Numbered from the stretch's first letter, positions 1 to 7,248 are shown. The stretch is DNA of 11,976 bases from CAVOBC01 sp963693635 (GCA_963693635.1 CAVOBC010000128.1:1-11976); one strand, 5' to 3'. Numbers and translations are program-made. The notes: generated by a model from the letters alone, not told the origin.

Positions 1-2150
1 TCTCGTGCAAGATCACGGCTGACCTGATTATCTTCGACGAGCAGGATGCGCAGCCCGTCGACGTCGGTGGTGGCACTCGTCTTTGTTGCCGGTGCTGGGT
101 CTAACGCATGGTCGACCACGACCGAGAAGTCGAATGTGCTCCCTTCGCCGGGCGTGCTGGATGCCCGGATTGTACCGTCCATCATATCGACGGGGTTGCG
201 GCAGATTGCGAGCTCGAGACCGGTGCGGTCCTCGCGCGGTCCGCCCTGCGTGAATGACTCAAAGATGGATTCGAGTCTGTTGGCGTCGATGCCCACACCG
301 GTGTCCACGACTGAGAAGCCAAGCCGGACACCAAATTGGTCGTCCGTGGTCGTCAGCGTGATTTTGACCTGTCCCGCATTGGTGAATTTGAGCGTATTGC
401 TCAGCAGATTGATCAGCACTTGGCCGATGCGCACCGGGTCGCCGCGATAACGACAGTTGGCGGCCACGAGTGGTAATTCGAGCCGTATGCCCTTGCGCTC
501 AGCTTCGAGGCCGAACAGGCCGTGCAGATCACTGATGATTCGTGCGAGGTCAAAGTCCTGCCGCTTGATTTCGAGCTTGCCTGCTTCCACCTTCGAAAGG
601 TCGAGGATGTCATTGACAACCCGCAGCAGGTGATCGGCGGATGGTCTGCAGGTACCCTTTTGGGTCATCGCGCGGGCGGCTGAGAGCGAAGTCGGTGTTC
701 TGATTTCGTGGCTCATGTTGGCCAGGAACTCGCTCTTTGTTCGCGTGGCTGCTTCTGCGACGCGTTTCGCCTGCTCAGCGTCCTCGCGCCGTTTACGCTC
801 GGTGACGTCGATCACGGAGCCTCAACATGGGTCGGGTTGCCCTGTGCGCTCCTGATCAACTGTGCGGAGAACGATACCCAAAGTTCGGTGTTGTCCTTGC
901 GCCGTATCAGGGTTTCAAAGTCCAGAACCCGAGCGGTCGTACGGATCATTTCACTGAACGTGGCGAGTGCCGCTGGATCGACGAACGTATGTGTGACGCC
1001 GATCTGCGGTTGCAGAAGAAATTCCTCCGGCGAGTTGTTCCCGAGCAATTTGGCGGCGGCGGGGTTGATATTGGTGACCTCTCCGTCGAGGTTCGCTTCC
1101 CAGATGCCTTCGACCGCATTTTGATAAAGAGATACATAGCGATTCCGCGACTCATCCAACTGTTGGCAGAGCTTTGCATTCTCGATCGCGATAGCCGATT
1201 GCGACGCCAGCAGTTTGAGTATATCGACGCGGTCCTGGCTAAAGGCGTGGGTCGACTGCCGGTTTTCGAGGTAAAGCAAGCCGGTCACGTGCGCCTTGCT
1301 GAGGATAGGCACACAGAGGATTGAACGTGGTTTGGCGCTGACGATGTAGGCGTCCTGCGTGAAGATGTCCTCGTTGCCGGGATTGTTGAGGACAAGGTCC
1401 TCCTGGGTACGCGCAACGTATTGAAGAACCGAGACAGGCAGGTCTTGAACTTGGGCTAGTGGCAGATGGCGCGGTTCGTGGTTGACGCCATTGCCATAGA
1501 TACTCGTGACCACTTCGCCGAACAGGTGGATGTCCCGTCAGCATTTCATAAATTGTGGCCCCTAACGCGTAGAAGTCCGCTCGAGCGTCCGCCGGGCGGT
1601 TCATCCGACCCGTTTGCTCGGGGCAAGGTATGGCAGTGTTCCCTCAAAGAAGCCCGCTCCCTGGGCTCTCGGCAGCGACGGTGGCAGGCGGATGGCAAGG
1701 CCAAAGTCAATCAGACGAACCGCGCCACTACGGTGATTGCAGATGATGTTCGACGGATTGAGGTCCCGATGGACGACGTGATGACTATGAATGTGCGCAA
1801 GTGCAATGGCGACCTCGCAGGCGACGCGGATGGCCTCGATGATATCGCTGAAGCCGGTTTCGCCGATGAGGTCCGAGAGTGGGACGTCTTCGATGTCCTC
1901 CAGAATCAGTGCGACATTGCCAGCTTCCTCGACAAGATCCAGTGACCGTATGACCTGGGGGTGCGCTGAACGACCGCAGCAATTCGTGTTCTCGACGGTA
2001 CTGCTCGACGCTGTCTGGTGATGCGACCTCGGCGCGGAGTTGACGCACAATAACCGGAGCTTTGTCCGCGGTACCTATGGCCCGGTAGGTGACAGTCCGC
2101 GTGCGCTGGTAGACAGGGCGAAGGTCGGAATAATCGGGCAGCGCTGTCAC
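1..2150 (-). pseudogene. Decayed Ser/Thr-kinase / GAF / PAS / hybrid histidine kinase (runs off left edge)
   Basis: Reading the minus strand across three frames gives, in order: a Ser/Thr-kinase-like domain (about 2150-1524, with HRDLNPSN and DFG), the C-terminal half of a GAF domain (about 1500-1180, with LYLENRQ), a PAS domain (about 1150-820), a HisKA H-box MSHEIRTP (His codon 708-710), an HATPase domain (DTGVGI present) and the start of a receiver (LLVEDNQ) at the edge. This is the order of the trifunctional kinase family, whose members carry a large AAA ATPase between kinase and GAF; that block is absent here. Lesions seen: a frameshift at a C run (1957-1961), another near 1617-1624, a deletion junction within about 1465-1525, and an indel near 816-822. 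About a dozen residues are missing after the H-box, and the ATPase lid is altered (RTGLELAI instead of the usual GTGLGLAI). It follows the broken response regulator by 63 bp. I judge it a pseudogene; sequencing error cannot explain the lost domains. Confidence 0.85.
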
Positions 2151-2213
2151 GAAGACAAATCTGGCCGCAGGCCGGGAGCCGAATGTCGTGGGGACCCGGC
2201 GTTCATTACGTTG

Positions 2214-2916
2214 TCAGTTGACTGGCGGCGCAAACAGGTAACCGGTACTGTGGATGGTACTGATGAAGGTGATGTCAGGTGAGTACTGGCAGAACTTGCG
2301 CCACACCTGTCCGACGAGTACATCGATGTAGCGATCATCCGGGTACCACTCGCGGTTGTGGATCCGATTCATCAACTGGTCACGCGTCATCACTTCACCG
2401 GCGTTTTCGATGAGTGCCAGCAGGAGGTGAAATTCGCCAGCGGACAGCGATTGGGTTTGCCCGGTCGGCGTTACCAATTCCCGCTGGTTGAGATTGAGTG
2501 TCCACCCCTCGAAGCCGCGGCGAAAACCCTTTTCCTTCTGCTTCTCCTGAGCCTGAACACGCTACAGCAGATTCTTGACGCGGGACAGCAGTTCGCGGGG
2601 ATCGAAGGGCTTGACGACGTAGTCGTCGGCCCCGCTCTCAAGGCCGACGATTCGATCAATTTGGTCGTCTTTACCGGTTACCAGAATGATACCGATATCA
2701 CTCTGAGTTCGAAGTTCGTGTGTCAGCGTCAATCCATCTTTGCCCGGCAGGTTGATATCGATCGATCAGACAGAGGTCGACCTGTTCGCTCGCGATGAGT
2801 GACCCGAGATTATTACCGTTTTCGCGTGCGACAACGCGAAAACCTTCTTTCTCGAAGTGGGCAGTTAGCTGCGACCGGGTTATTGGTTCGTCTTCGATGA
2901 TTAGCAACGTTGACAT
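2214..2916 (-). pseudogene. Broken OmpR/PhoB-type response regulator
   Basis: The ATG at 2916 opens a receiver domain (MSTLLIIEDEP, acidic pair at residues 8-10, phospho-acceptor Asp52 in CLID). Directly after the Asp52 codon the sequence carries an extra ATCG unit (tandem at 2756-2763 on the plus strand), which shifts the frame. Removing it restores INLPGKDGLTLTHELR, then the GADDYVVKPFDP motif. The restored frame meets an in-frame TAG at 2562-2564 in the linker (NLL-stop-RVQ, where a Trp or Arg would fit). It then continues as a winged-helix DNA-binding domain (LSAGEFHLLLALIENAGEVM...) ending with TGA at 2214. Two independent lesions, beside an equally damaged kinase, favour a genuine pseudogene over a sequencing slip. 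The DNA-binding half could in principle start at the ATG at 2477, but I see no reason to think it does. Confidence 0.85.
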
Positions 2917-3041
2917 CGCGGTTCAAGACAGCAGTCAGGTGGCAAATTGGGTGCGAAATATGGACGCATTTATGCCATATTGGTGTCTATGCCGTATTCG
3001 CCCTCGCCAGCATCAGGATGCCGCGCCGGCTAGTGTGCGGA

Positions 3042-3079
3042 GTCGCCGTCGGGCGACGCGCGGTGCAGGGATGCACCGC
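3042..3079. repeat. Two adjacent hairpins
   Basis: GTCGCC (3042-3047) pairs with GGCGAC (3052-3057) across a 4-nt loop. Two bases later an 8-bp perfect stem GCGGTGCA/TGCACCGC (3060-3067, 3072-3079) closes a GGGA tetraloop, a GNRA-type loop. The second stem is followed by CATTTTCTGC on the plus strand, which makes it vaguely terminator-like, but no plus-strand gene lies upstream. Structure is seen; function is unknown. Confidence 0.5.
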
Positions 3080-3081
3080 CA

Positions 3082-3111
3082 TTTTCTGCAGGCCGCTTTT
3101 CTGCAAGCCTC
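3082..3111. repeat. 15-nt imperfect tandem direct repeat
   Basis: TTTTCTGCAGGCCGC (3082-3096) is followed immediately by TTTTCTGCAAGCCTC (3097-3111), 13 of 15 bases identical. A partial third unit begins TTTTCGG at 3112. It lies just after the hairpin pair at 3042-3079. No function is assigned. Confidence 0.6.
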
Positions 3112-3131
3112 TTTTCGGTAAGATCATGCGA

Positions 3132-3147
3132 GGTTTGCTTGCAAACC
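3132..3147. repeat. Perfect 7-2-7 inverted repeat
   Basis: GGTTTGC-TT-GCAAACC is perfectly symmetric in both half-sites. The two-base spacer suits a dimeric DNA-binding protein better than an RNA hairpin. It lies 168 bp upstream of yheU and 216 bp upstream of the broken regulator's start, so its target promoter is unclear. Confidence 0.5.
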
Positions 3148-3203
3148 GACGCCCAGAAATAGTCAGGATGACAATGCCTGGGACAGGAACGAGTTAAGGG
3201 CCA

Positions 3204-3220
3204 GCCGGGTTTCTCCCGGC
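3204..3220. repeat. GC-rich hairpin upstream of yheU
   Basis: GCCGGG (3204-3209) pairs with CCCGGC (3215-3220) around a TTTCT loop. No T-tract follows on either strand, so a factor-independent terminator is not supported. It could fold in a yheU leader if transcription starts upstream of it. Confidence 0.45.
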
Positions 3221-3314
3221 AATAGCGAGTATTATTGTGTGCGCGCAAGTGTGCGCAAAAGCGGCGCTGGAAAAACACCGCCCGGCCCCTATCCGTTTCG
3301 ACGTGCTAAACCCT

Positions 3315-3527
3315 ATGCGCATACCGTGGGAATCCCTCGACCGAGACACACTGGACAACCTGATCTCAGAGTTTGTGACACGCGATGGCACCGACTACGG
3401 GCATGCGGACGTGACCCTTGAGTCGAAAACAGGGGCTGTCTGGCGTGCGCTGCAATCGGGCGAGGCCGTCATTAGCTTCGATGAGGAAACAGAGACCGTA
3501 ACCATCCTCAGTAAGGAGGAGATCTGA
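3315..3527 (+). CDS. yheU: YheU family protein (UPF0270)
   Basis: A 70-residue protein of the YheU/UPF0270 family, small conserved gammaproteobacterial proteins of unknown role. The family hallmark is an N-terminus MxIPW followed by a segment like LSPETLENLI...FVLREGTDYG. Here it reads MRIPWESLDRDTLDNLIS, then EFVTRDGTDYG, with GEAVISFDEETETVTIL near the C-terminus. I chose the ATG at 3315 because it places IPW at residues 3-5 as in the family; the frame is open upstream to 3237, but that extension has no family similarity. No good Shine-Dalgarno precedes the start. The stop TGA shares its last base with the ATG of nrtS, so the two genes are probably translationally coupled. Confidence 0.9.
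   Translation: MRIPWESLDRDTLDNLISEFVTRDGTDYGHADVTLESKTGAVWRALQSGEAVISFDEETETVTILSKEEI
3513..3520 (+). promoter_or_regulatory. Strong ribosome binding site of nrtS inside yheU
   Basis: AAGGAGGA lies 6 nt before the ATG at 3527, within the last codons of yheU. It fixes the nrtS start and suggests nrtS can be translated efficiently from a shared mRNA. Confidence 0.75.
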
Positions 3528-3739
3528 TGGCGCCGGCGATATGGCATCGGGCGCTCAGGATTTCGCTAGTGGTGGGTACGGTTCTGACCGTCATTAATCA
3601 GGGCGACGTGATTCTTCGCGGAGATGCTGATGTCGGCGTATGGGTGAAGATCGCGTTAACGTACACGGTGCCATTCTGCGTCTCTGTTTACGCAGCGATG
3701 GCGGCGCTCAAGGGCGACAAGAGTGAGGGGGTCACGTAG
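3527..3739 (+). CDS. nrtS: NrtS-like small membrane protein (putative nitrate/nitrite transporter)
   Basis: A 70-residue protein with two predicted membrane helices (about residues 8-24 and 43-61). The motifs GTVLTVINQGD (17-27) and LTYTVPFCVSVYAA (44-57) match the NrtS family. That family is named after cyanobacterial small proteins implicated in nitrate/nitrite uptake; many proteobacterial members are uncharacterised, so the substrate here is inferred only from family. The start is fixed by a strong Shine-Dalgarno and a 1-nt overlap with the yheU stop. The tail after helix 2 is short and polar (KGDKSEGVT). No nitrate or nitrite reductase gene lies nearby, so the context does not support the transport role. 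As two helices cannot form a transporter alone, it probably oligomerises. Confidence 0.75.
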   Translation: MAPAIWHRALRISLVVGTVLTVINQGDVILRGDADVGVWVKIALTYTVPFCVSVYAAMAALKGDKSEGVT

Positions 3740-3797
3740 TGCAACTTCTGGCCAGCGCCAGGATGTCGGGCCAACGTGGCGGTCCGGGAATCCACCA

Positions 3798-5339
3798 GTG
3801 AGGGTCCTGCGCGGCCTCGGCTATGCGGTTGCGGGTATTGCGGTTCTATTGGCTGGCCTCGGGTTTTTTGCCTACCAATGGGTAGGCGGCGTCAACGCGC
3901 CGTTTGGTGAGGGCAAGCTCGATCGTGATCGGTTGTCGAGGCAGATTGAGGTCGCGCCAGGCTTTCACTTCGGCGTGTATGCCGCAGATATCCCGAACGC
4001 GCGGGTCGTGCGCTTCAGTCGGGGCGGCCATCTGCTCGTCGCCAACCCTAATCTCGGACAGGTGGTCCTACTGGAACCGGATGCGGATGGTGATGGTCAG
4101 GCAGATGGCAAACGAGTGCTCATTGATGCGCTGCAGGGCCCGAATGGGCTTGACTTTCACGACGAAGGTGATGTCTCGTTCTTGTACATTGCAGAGGGTG
4201 ATGGCGTTGGCCGGGCCCGATTCAACCATCAAACCGGTGCGCTGGGCCGGTACGAACGAATCATCGACGGCTTGCCAGCGGGCGGTAATCACTGGAAGAA
4301 GACCCTGCGTTTCGGGCCGGACGGCATGCTCTACGTCGCGGTCGGGTCCTCCTGCAACGTCTGTCTGGAGACGGATGCCCGGCGCGCGGCACTGCTCCGA
4401 TATCGCCCGGACGGCAGTGACGAGACTATCTTTGCGCGGGGCTTGCGCAACTCCGCCGGTTTCGACTGGTCGCCAGCGGACGGTCAGATTTACGCGACGG
4501 ACAACGGGCGCGACATGCTTGGCGACGACTTCCCGCCGTGTGAGTTGAATCAGGTGGTTGAAGGTGGCCACTATGGTTGGCCGTTTCAGAACGGCGCGGG
4601 TGTCAGTGACCCGGACTTTGGTGACAATGATGCGGGGTTTGCAAAGAGTGACATTAGTCGAGCGGACTTGCGCCCGATGGTGCACGGGTTCAGGGCGCAC
4701 AACGCGCCGCTCGGCATCAGCTTTCTGCGATCAACCGCGGCTCCTGCTGACTATCATCATGCGGCTGTTGTCGCCCTGCATGGATCCTGGAATCGGCGTG
4801 AGAAGGATGGTTACAAGGTGGTGTCATTGCACTTTGCAGCCGACGGGTCGGTCGAGGAGCGGGACTTCGTGTCGGGCTTTCTGGTGAACGATGAGGTCAT
4901 CGGAAGACCGGCTGAACTCACGGAGGGGCCCGACGGCGCGGTCTACATCGCTGATGACTTTGTTGGTGCGATCTACCGGGTCGCGCCAGGCGAACGGCCG
5001 GTCGGGCAAGCGCCAGGGGTACCAGGGGATCGTGGCGAGGCGGTCGTTGCCGGACAACCTGAAGCGGTGGCATTCGATGCGCAGACGACGCTTGCCGGGC
5101 TATCTGGTCCTGACAAGAACGCGCTGGCCGAAGCCGGGGAGGTTGTCTTCAATCGGTTCGGCTGTGCGGGTTGCCATGGGGACTCCGCGGGCCTCGCTCC
5201 CCTCAGGGATGTTGGAACCCGGTATGACCTGGAGACGCTTGCGGCATTTATGCGCGCGCCAAAACCGCCGATGCCGGTCTTTCCCTTGTCCACGAAGGAG
5301 CAACGCTCCCTCGCCGTGTATCTGATCATGAATCGGTGA
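3798..5339 (+). CDS. Membrane-anchored PQQ-dependent sugar dehydrogenase with C-terminal cytochrome c domain
   Basis: A 513-residue periplasmic oxidoreductase. Residues 4-27 form a hydrophobic signal/anchor. Residues about 48-420 look like the six-bladed propeller of the soluble glucose/sorbosone dehydrogenase family: GPNGLDF (114-120), GGNHWKKTLRFGPDGMLYV (162-180), SSCNVC (184-189), RNSAGFDWSP, then GPDGAVYIADD near the end. DADGDGQAD (95-103) resembles a calcium-binding loop. The C-terminal 80 residues carry one haem site CAGCH (456-460), and PPMPVFPLS supplies a likely distal Met ligand. Family knowledge suggests oxidation of an aldose or aldehyde at PQQ, with electrons passed to the fused haem and on to the respiratory chain. 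The GTG at 3798 is preferred because it places the signal segment at the N-terminus; the frame also offers GTG 3723, overlapping nrtS by 17 nt. No PQQ synthesis genes are visible. The substrate is unknown. Confidence 0.85.
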   Translation: MRVLRGLGYAVAGIAVLLAGLGFFAYQWVGGVNAPFGEGKLDRDRLSRQIEVAPGFHFGVYAADIPNARVVRFSRGGHLLVANPNLGQVVLLEPDADGDGQADGKRVLIDALQGPNGLDFHDEGDVSFLYIAEGDGVGRARFNHQTGALGRYERIIDGLPAGGNHWKKTLRFGPDGMLYVAVGSSCNVCLETDARRAALLRYRPDGSDETIFARGLRNSAGFDWSPADGQIYATDNGRDMLGDDFPPCELNQVVEGGHYGWPFQNGAGVSDPDFGDNDAGFAKSDISRADLRPMVHGFRAHNAPLGISFLRSTAAPADYHHAAVVALHGSWNRREKDGYKVVSLHFAADGSVEERDFVSGFLVNDEVIGRPAELTEGPDGAVYIADDFVGAIYRVAPGERPVGQAPGVPGDRGEAVVAGQPEAVAFDAQTTLAGLSGPDKNALAEAGEVVFNRFGCAGCHGDSAGLAPLRDVGTRYDLETLAAFMRAPKPPMPVFPLSTKEQRSLAVYLIMNR

Positions 5340-5395
5340 ACGTGATGGGTACGGCCGGCGCCTGTTAACATTCGCATTAACGGGAGCGAATCACG

Positions 5396-5626
5396 ATGAA
5401 AACTGAAGACTTCTTTGTGGATGCCTCGGGCTTGCGTTGCCCCGAGCCGCTGATGGTGATCCGTAACAAGATGATGGACATGACGAGTGGTCAGGTCGTT
5501 CGAGTGCTCGCGACGGACCCCTCCACGTCATGGGACATCCCGAAGTTCTGCAAGTTTCTGAACCATGAATTGCTTCACCACGACACCACGGATGACACCT
5601 ACTCGTACTGGATCAAGAAGGGTTGA
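5396..5626 (+). CDS. tusA: Sulfur carrier protein TusA
   Basis: A 76-residue TusA/SirA-family protein. The core motif GLRCPEP sits at residues 12-18, with the persulfide-carrying Cys15. GQVVRVLATDPSTSWDIPKF matches the family's second half, and a TYSYWIKK C-terminus closes the usual fold. TusA receives sulfur from cysteine desulfurase IscS and passes it on for 2-thiouridine formation in tRNA wobble bases and for other sulfur transfer. The length is that of the family. A GGGAG at 5381-5385 precedes the ATG by 10 nt. The 56-nt gap from the dehydrogenase contains a small inverted repeat GTTAA/TTAAC (5364-5381) but no clear promoter. A gamma-glutamylcyclotransferase-like gene follows 3 nt after the stop, so they are probably co-transcribed. 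Confidence 0.95.
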   Translation: MKTEDFFVDASGLRCPEPLMVIRNKMMDMTSGQVVRVLATDPSTSWDIPKFCKFLNHELLHHDTTDDTYSYWIKKG

Positions 5627-5629
5627 CCG

Positions 5630-6115
5630 TTGAACACTGTCGACACGTGTCGTCACTACTTCGCCTATGGCAGCAACATGAATCCGGCGCGCATGCGGGT
5701 GCGTGGTCTCGCGTTTGACGAGGTCCTTGCCGGTCGGGTGGATGATTTTGAACTCGTCTTCAACAAGCGCTCCACGAAGGTAACCGGTGCGGCGGCGGCG
5801 AACATAATAGCGTCGCTCGATGGCCGGGTCGAAGGCGTTCTCTACCGCCTGGTGAGTGGCGTCGAGATTCAAAAGATGGATCCCTTTGAGCGCTATCCCG
5901 AGGACTACGATCGGCAAACGTTGATGGTGAACACCGGTTCTGGGTTGACGGCTGCCTGGGTCTATCTCGCCAACCCGTCGGCAACTGCATCAGGTCTGCG
6001 TCCGGCTCGCTGGTACCTCAATCATTTGATGGCCGGCGAGGAATTTCTCAGCCCCGACTATGCTCGGGCACTTCGGGCCGTTCATTGCCTTGAAAACTCG
6101 GATGTCGAGCCGTGA
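5630..6115 (+). CDS. Gamma-glutamylcyclotransferase-like (GGCT/AIG2 fold) protein
   Basis: A 161-residue protein with the GGCT-fold signature YFAYGSNMNPARM near the N-terminus (YGSN at 13-16). The expected acidic catalytic position lies in DPFERYPEDYDR (Glu87). Members of this fold release 5-oxoproline from gamma-glutamyl amines or peptides, but bacterial members are diverse and the substrate cannot be read from the sequence. The start is the TTG at 5630: there is no other upstream start in frame that keeps the YGSN strand, and AAGAAGGG lies just before it. It starts 3 nt after tusA and overlaps the GTG of epmC by 4 nt (GTGA). This suggests co-translation with two genes that act on tRNA thiolation and elongation factor P, though a link to translation is only an inference from position. 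Confidence 0.82.
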   Translation: MNTVDTCRHYFAYGSNMNPARMRVRGLAFDEVLAGRVDDFELVFNKRSTKVTGAAAANIIASLDGRVEGVLYRLVSGVEIQKMDPFERYPEDYDRQTLMVNTGSGLTAAWVYLANPSATASGLRPARWYLNHLMAGEEFLSPDYARALRAVHCLENSDVEP

Positions 6116-6636
6116 CGCCGGCGTCGAGGGTTGAGAGCGTTTTCGCCACCTGCTTCAGGGGCACCCACGGCACGCTTATGTTGGGCGGCAACGACGAACC
6201 TGTCTACCAGCCTGGGTCGCCGAGCCTCATCCTTTACCGATCCGATTATGTTGCAAGCGCGCTGCATGAGGTTGCGCACTGGTGCATTGCCGGCGCCGAG
6301 CGTCGCCGCCAGGTTGATTACGGCTACTGGTATGAGTCCCGCCGAGGGGCGTCGCTGCAAGCCAGATTCGAGTCAGCGGAATGTCGACCCCAGGCGCTGG
6401 AGTGGGTCTTGTCGCTGGCTGCAGCGCAACCCTTTCGAGTCAGCATAGATAACGACGACACACTCATCGCTTCGTCTCACACGAGATTCCGCCGCTCGGT
6501 GCAGGTGGCTGCGCGTGAGTTGCTCGCCCTCGGCTTGCCGTTGCGGGCTGTGAGATTTGCGCGCGCGCTCGAGCGAGCCTTTGGTGGGGCCTTGCCCACG
6601 GATCGACTATTGGCCCGCGAACTACCGGCGTGCTAG
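6112..6636 (+). CDS. epmC: Elongation factor P hydroxylase EpmC
   Basis: A 174-residue protein closely resembling E. coli EpmC (YfcM). It shares GGNDEPVYQPG, the metal-binding HEVAHWCIAG (His52, Glu53, His56), VDYGYWYE, a segment like RPQALEWVLSLAAAQPFRVSIDN, and a C-terminal RFARALERAF. EpmC hydroxylates the beta-lysylated lysine of elongation factor P, the last step of a modification begun by EpmA and EpmB that helps ribosomes through polyproline stretches. Neither epmA nor epmB nor efp is in this window. The GTG start overlaps the preceding stop (GTGA), so translation is probably coupled to the GGCT-like gene. The TAG at 6634-6636 is followed by 129 bp without a gene, facing the end of a convergent gene. 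Confidence 0.93.
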   Translation: MTPASRVESVFATCFRGTHGTLMLGGNDEPVYQPGSPSLILYRSDYVASALHEVAHWCIAGAERRRQVDYGYWYESRRGASLQARFESAECRPQALEWVLSLAAAQPFRVSIDNDDTLIASSHTRFRRSVQVAARELLALGLPLRAVRFARALERAFGGALPTDRLLARELPAC

Positions 6637-6765
6637 CGCTTGCTGGCAAAGTGCGATTCTTTCCTGCGACCCTGAGAAAGTGGAGATTGCACGCTTCAAC
6701 AATCCGCCAGAGACAGGCGACAGACAAGAACGCTTTCGGGCGGTCTTCGCGCGCGTTCGCAGCAA

Positions 6766-7248
6766 CTACTCGCGAAGGATGTAATTGACGACCTTGGTGA
6801 TCTCGATTGATGAGCCGCTTCGCAGTGCTCGGCGTAGCTGGTTGATGACGAGTTTGCGTTCCTCAGCAACTGACGTGCTCACGCCCTCGACCGGGTTCGA
6901 TTCACCGGTGTTGATGTTGATGACCCGGCCGGCAGGGACCTCCTCTTCCTTGAAAATCGGCTCGGCGATCTCGCTCAACCGCAGGAACGCCTTGTGGGTC
7001 AGGCATGCCTGATCGATGCCGTCCTGTCTGATAGTGTCTGTGTGCCGTAGCATGCGCTCGTCGCCCAGCCAGATCAGCGCGTAAAAGCCGGAGGTATAGG
7101 TCGGGCTGTGCAGACCGTACTCATCGGGCTCGTCGATCCCGGCGATACTGTCGACATAGACTGGCGACTTGGTCGGGAATGCGGCGTAAAGAATGGAGAA
7201 TATCCGAGTAACGTGCTGGTAGAAATTCTCGACGTTGATGTCAGCCAT
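6766..7248 (-). CDS. Conserved-looking protein of unknown function, 160 aa
   Basis: I do not recognise the family. The protein is soluble, with no signal peptide or membrane helix. It begins MADINVENFYQHVTRIFSIL, has an aromatic/Pro-rich section (HSPTYTSGFYALIWLGDE) and a Leu/Ile-rich helical middle. Its C-terminus (ERKLVINQLRRALRSGSSIE...VVNYILRE) looks helical. Codon use looks like the neighbours', and the frame is free of stops for 160 codons, so I take it as real. I chose the ATG at 7248; the frame continues upstream to 7347, but that would run into the start of hspQ, and a perfect TATAAT at 7283-7288 (minus strand) lies between. It faces epmC tail to tail and is divergent from hspQ, 86 bp apart. 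No function is assigned. Confidence 0.8.
   Translation of the reverse strand: MADINVENFYQHVTRIFSILYAAFPTKSPVYVDSIAGIDEPDEYGLHSPTYTSGFYALIWLGDERMLRHTDTIRQDGIDQACLTHKAFLRLSEIAEPIFKEEEVPAGRVININTGESNPVEGVSTSVAEERKLVINQLRRALRSGSSIEITKVVNYILRE

Larger units (their letters stand above)
2917..3314. other. 398-bp gene-free region with several inverted repeats
   Basis: No convincing gene on either strand; the open frames here match nothing I recognise. It must contain the promoter of the broken response regulator (minus strand) and of yheU (plus strand), but no clear -35/-10 pair stands out. A TATTAT at 3230-3235 is a possible -10 for yheU without a recognisable -35. The region holds inverted repeats at 2957-2981, 3042-3057, 3060-3079, 3132-3147 and 3204-3220, and a 15-nt direct repeat at 3082-3111. 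GTGTGCGC also occurs twice, 12 nt apart (3237-3244 and 3249-3256). Confidence 0.6.

Noticed and set aside
46..450. Plus-strand open frame opposite the kinase
   Set aside because: The minus strand here encodes clear histidine-kinase ATPase motifs (DTGVGI, IFESFTQ); the plus-strand product resembles nothing.
708..1324. Two overlapping plus-strand frames
   Set aside because: They are antisense to the PAS and GAF domains, which carry recognisable family motifs on the minus strand.
3204..3220. Rho-independent terminator
   Set aside because: The stem is good, but no T-tract follows on either strand.
3030..3278. Minus-strand open frame in the gap before yheU
   Set aside because: It reads through hairpins and repeats, has a composition rich in Arg, His and Cys, and has no family similarity or ribosome binding site.
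3723..3797. N-terminal extension of the sugar dehydrogenase from GTG 3723
   Set aside because: It adds 25 polar residues before the signal segment and overlaps nrtS; still possible, but less likely than GTG 3798.
4068..4700. 210-codon minus-strand frame inside the sugar dehydrogenase
   Set aside because: It is a shadow of the propeller-coding sequence, which is supported by many motifs and a haem site.
6746..6776. Bidirectional terminator between epmC and the convergent gene (TTCGCG/CGCGAA)
   Set aside because: The stem is only 6 bp with a 19-nt loop, no T-run, and one arm lies in the last codons of the minus-strand gene.
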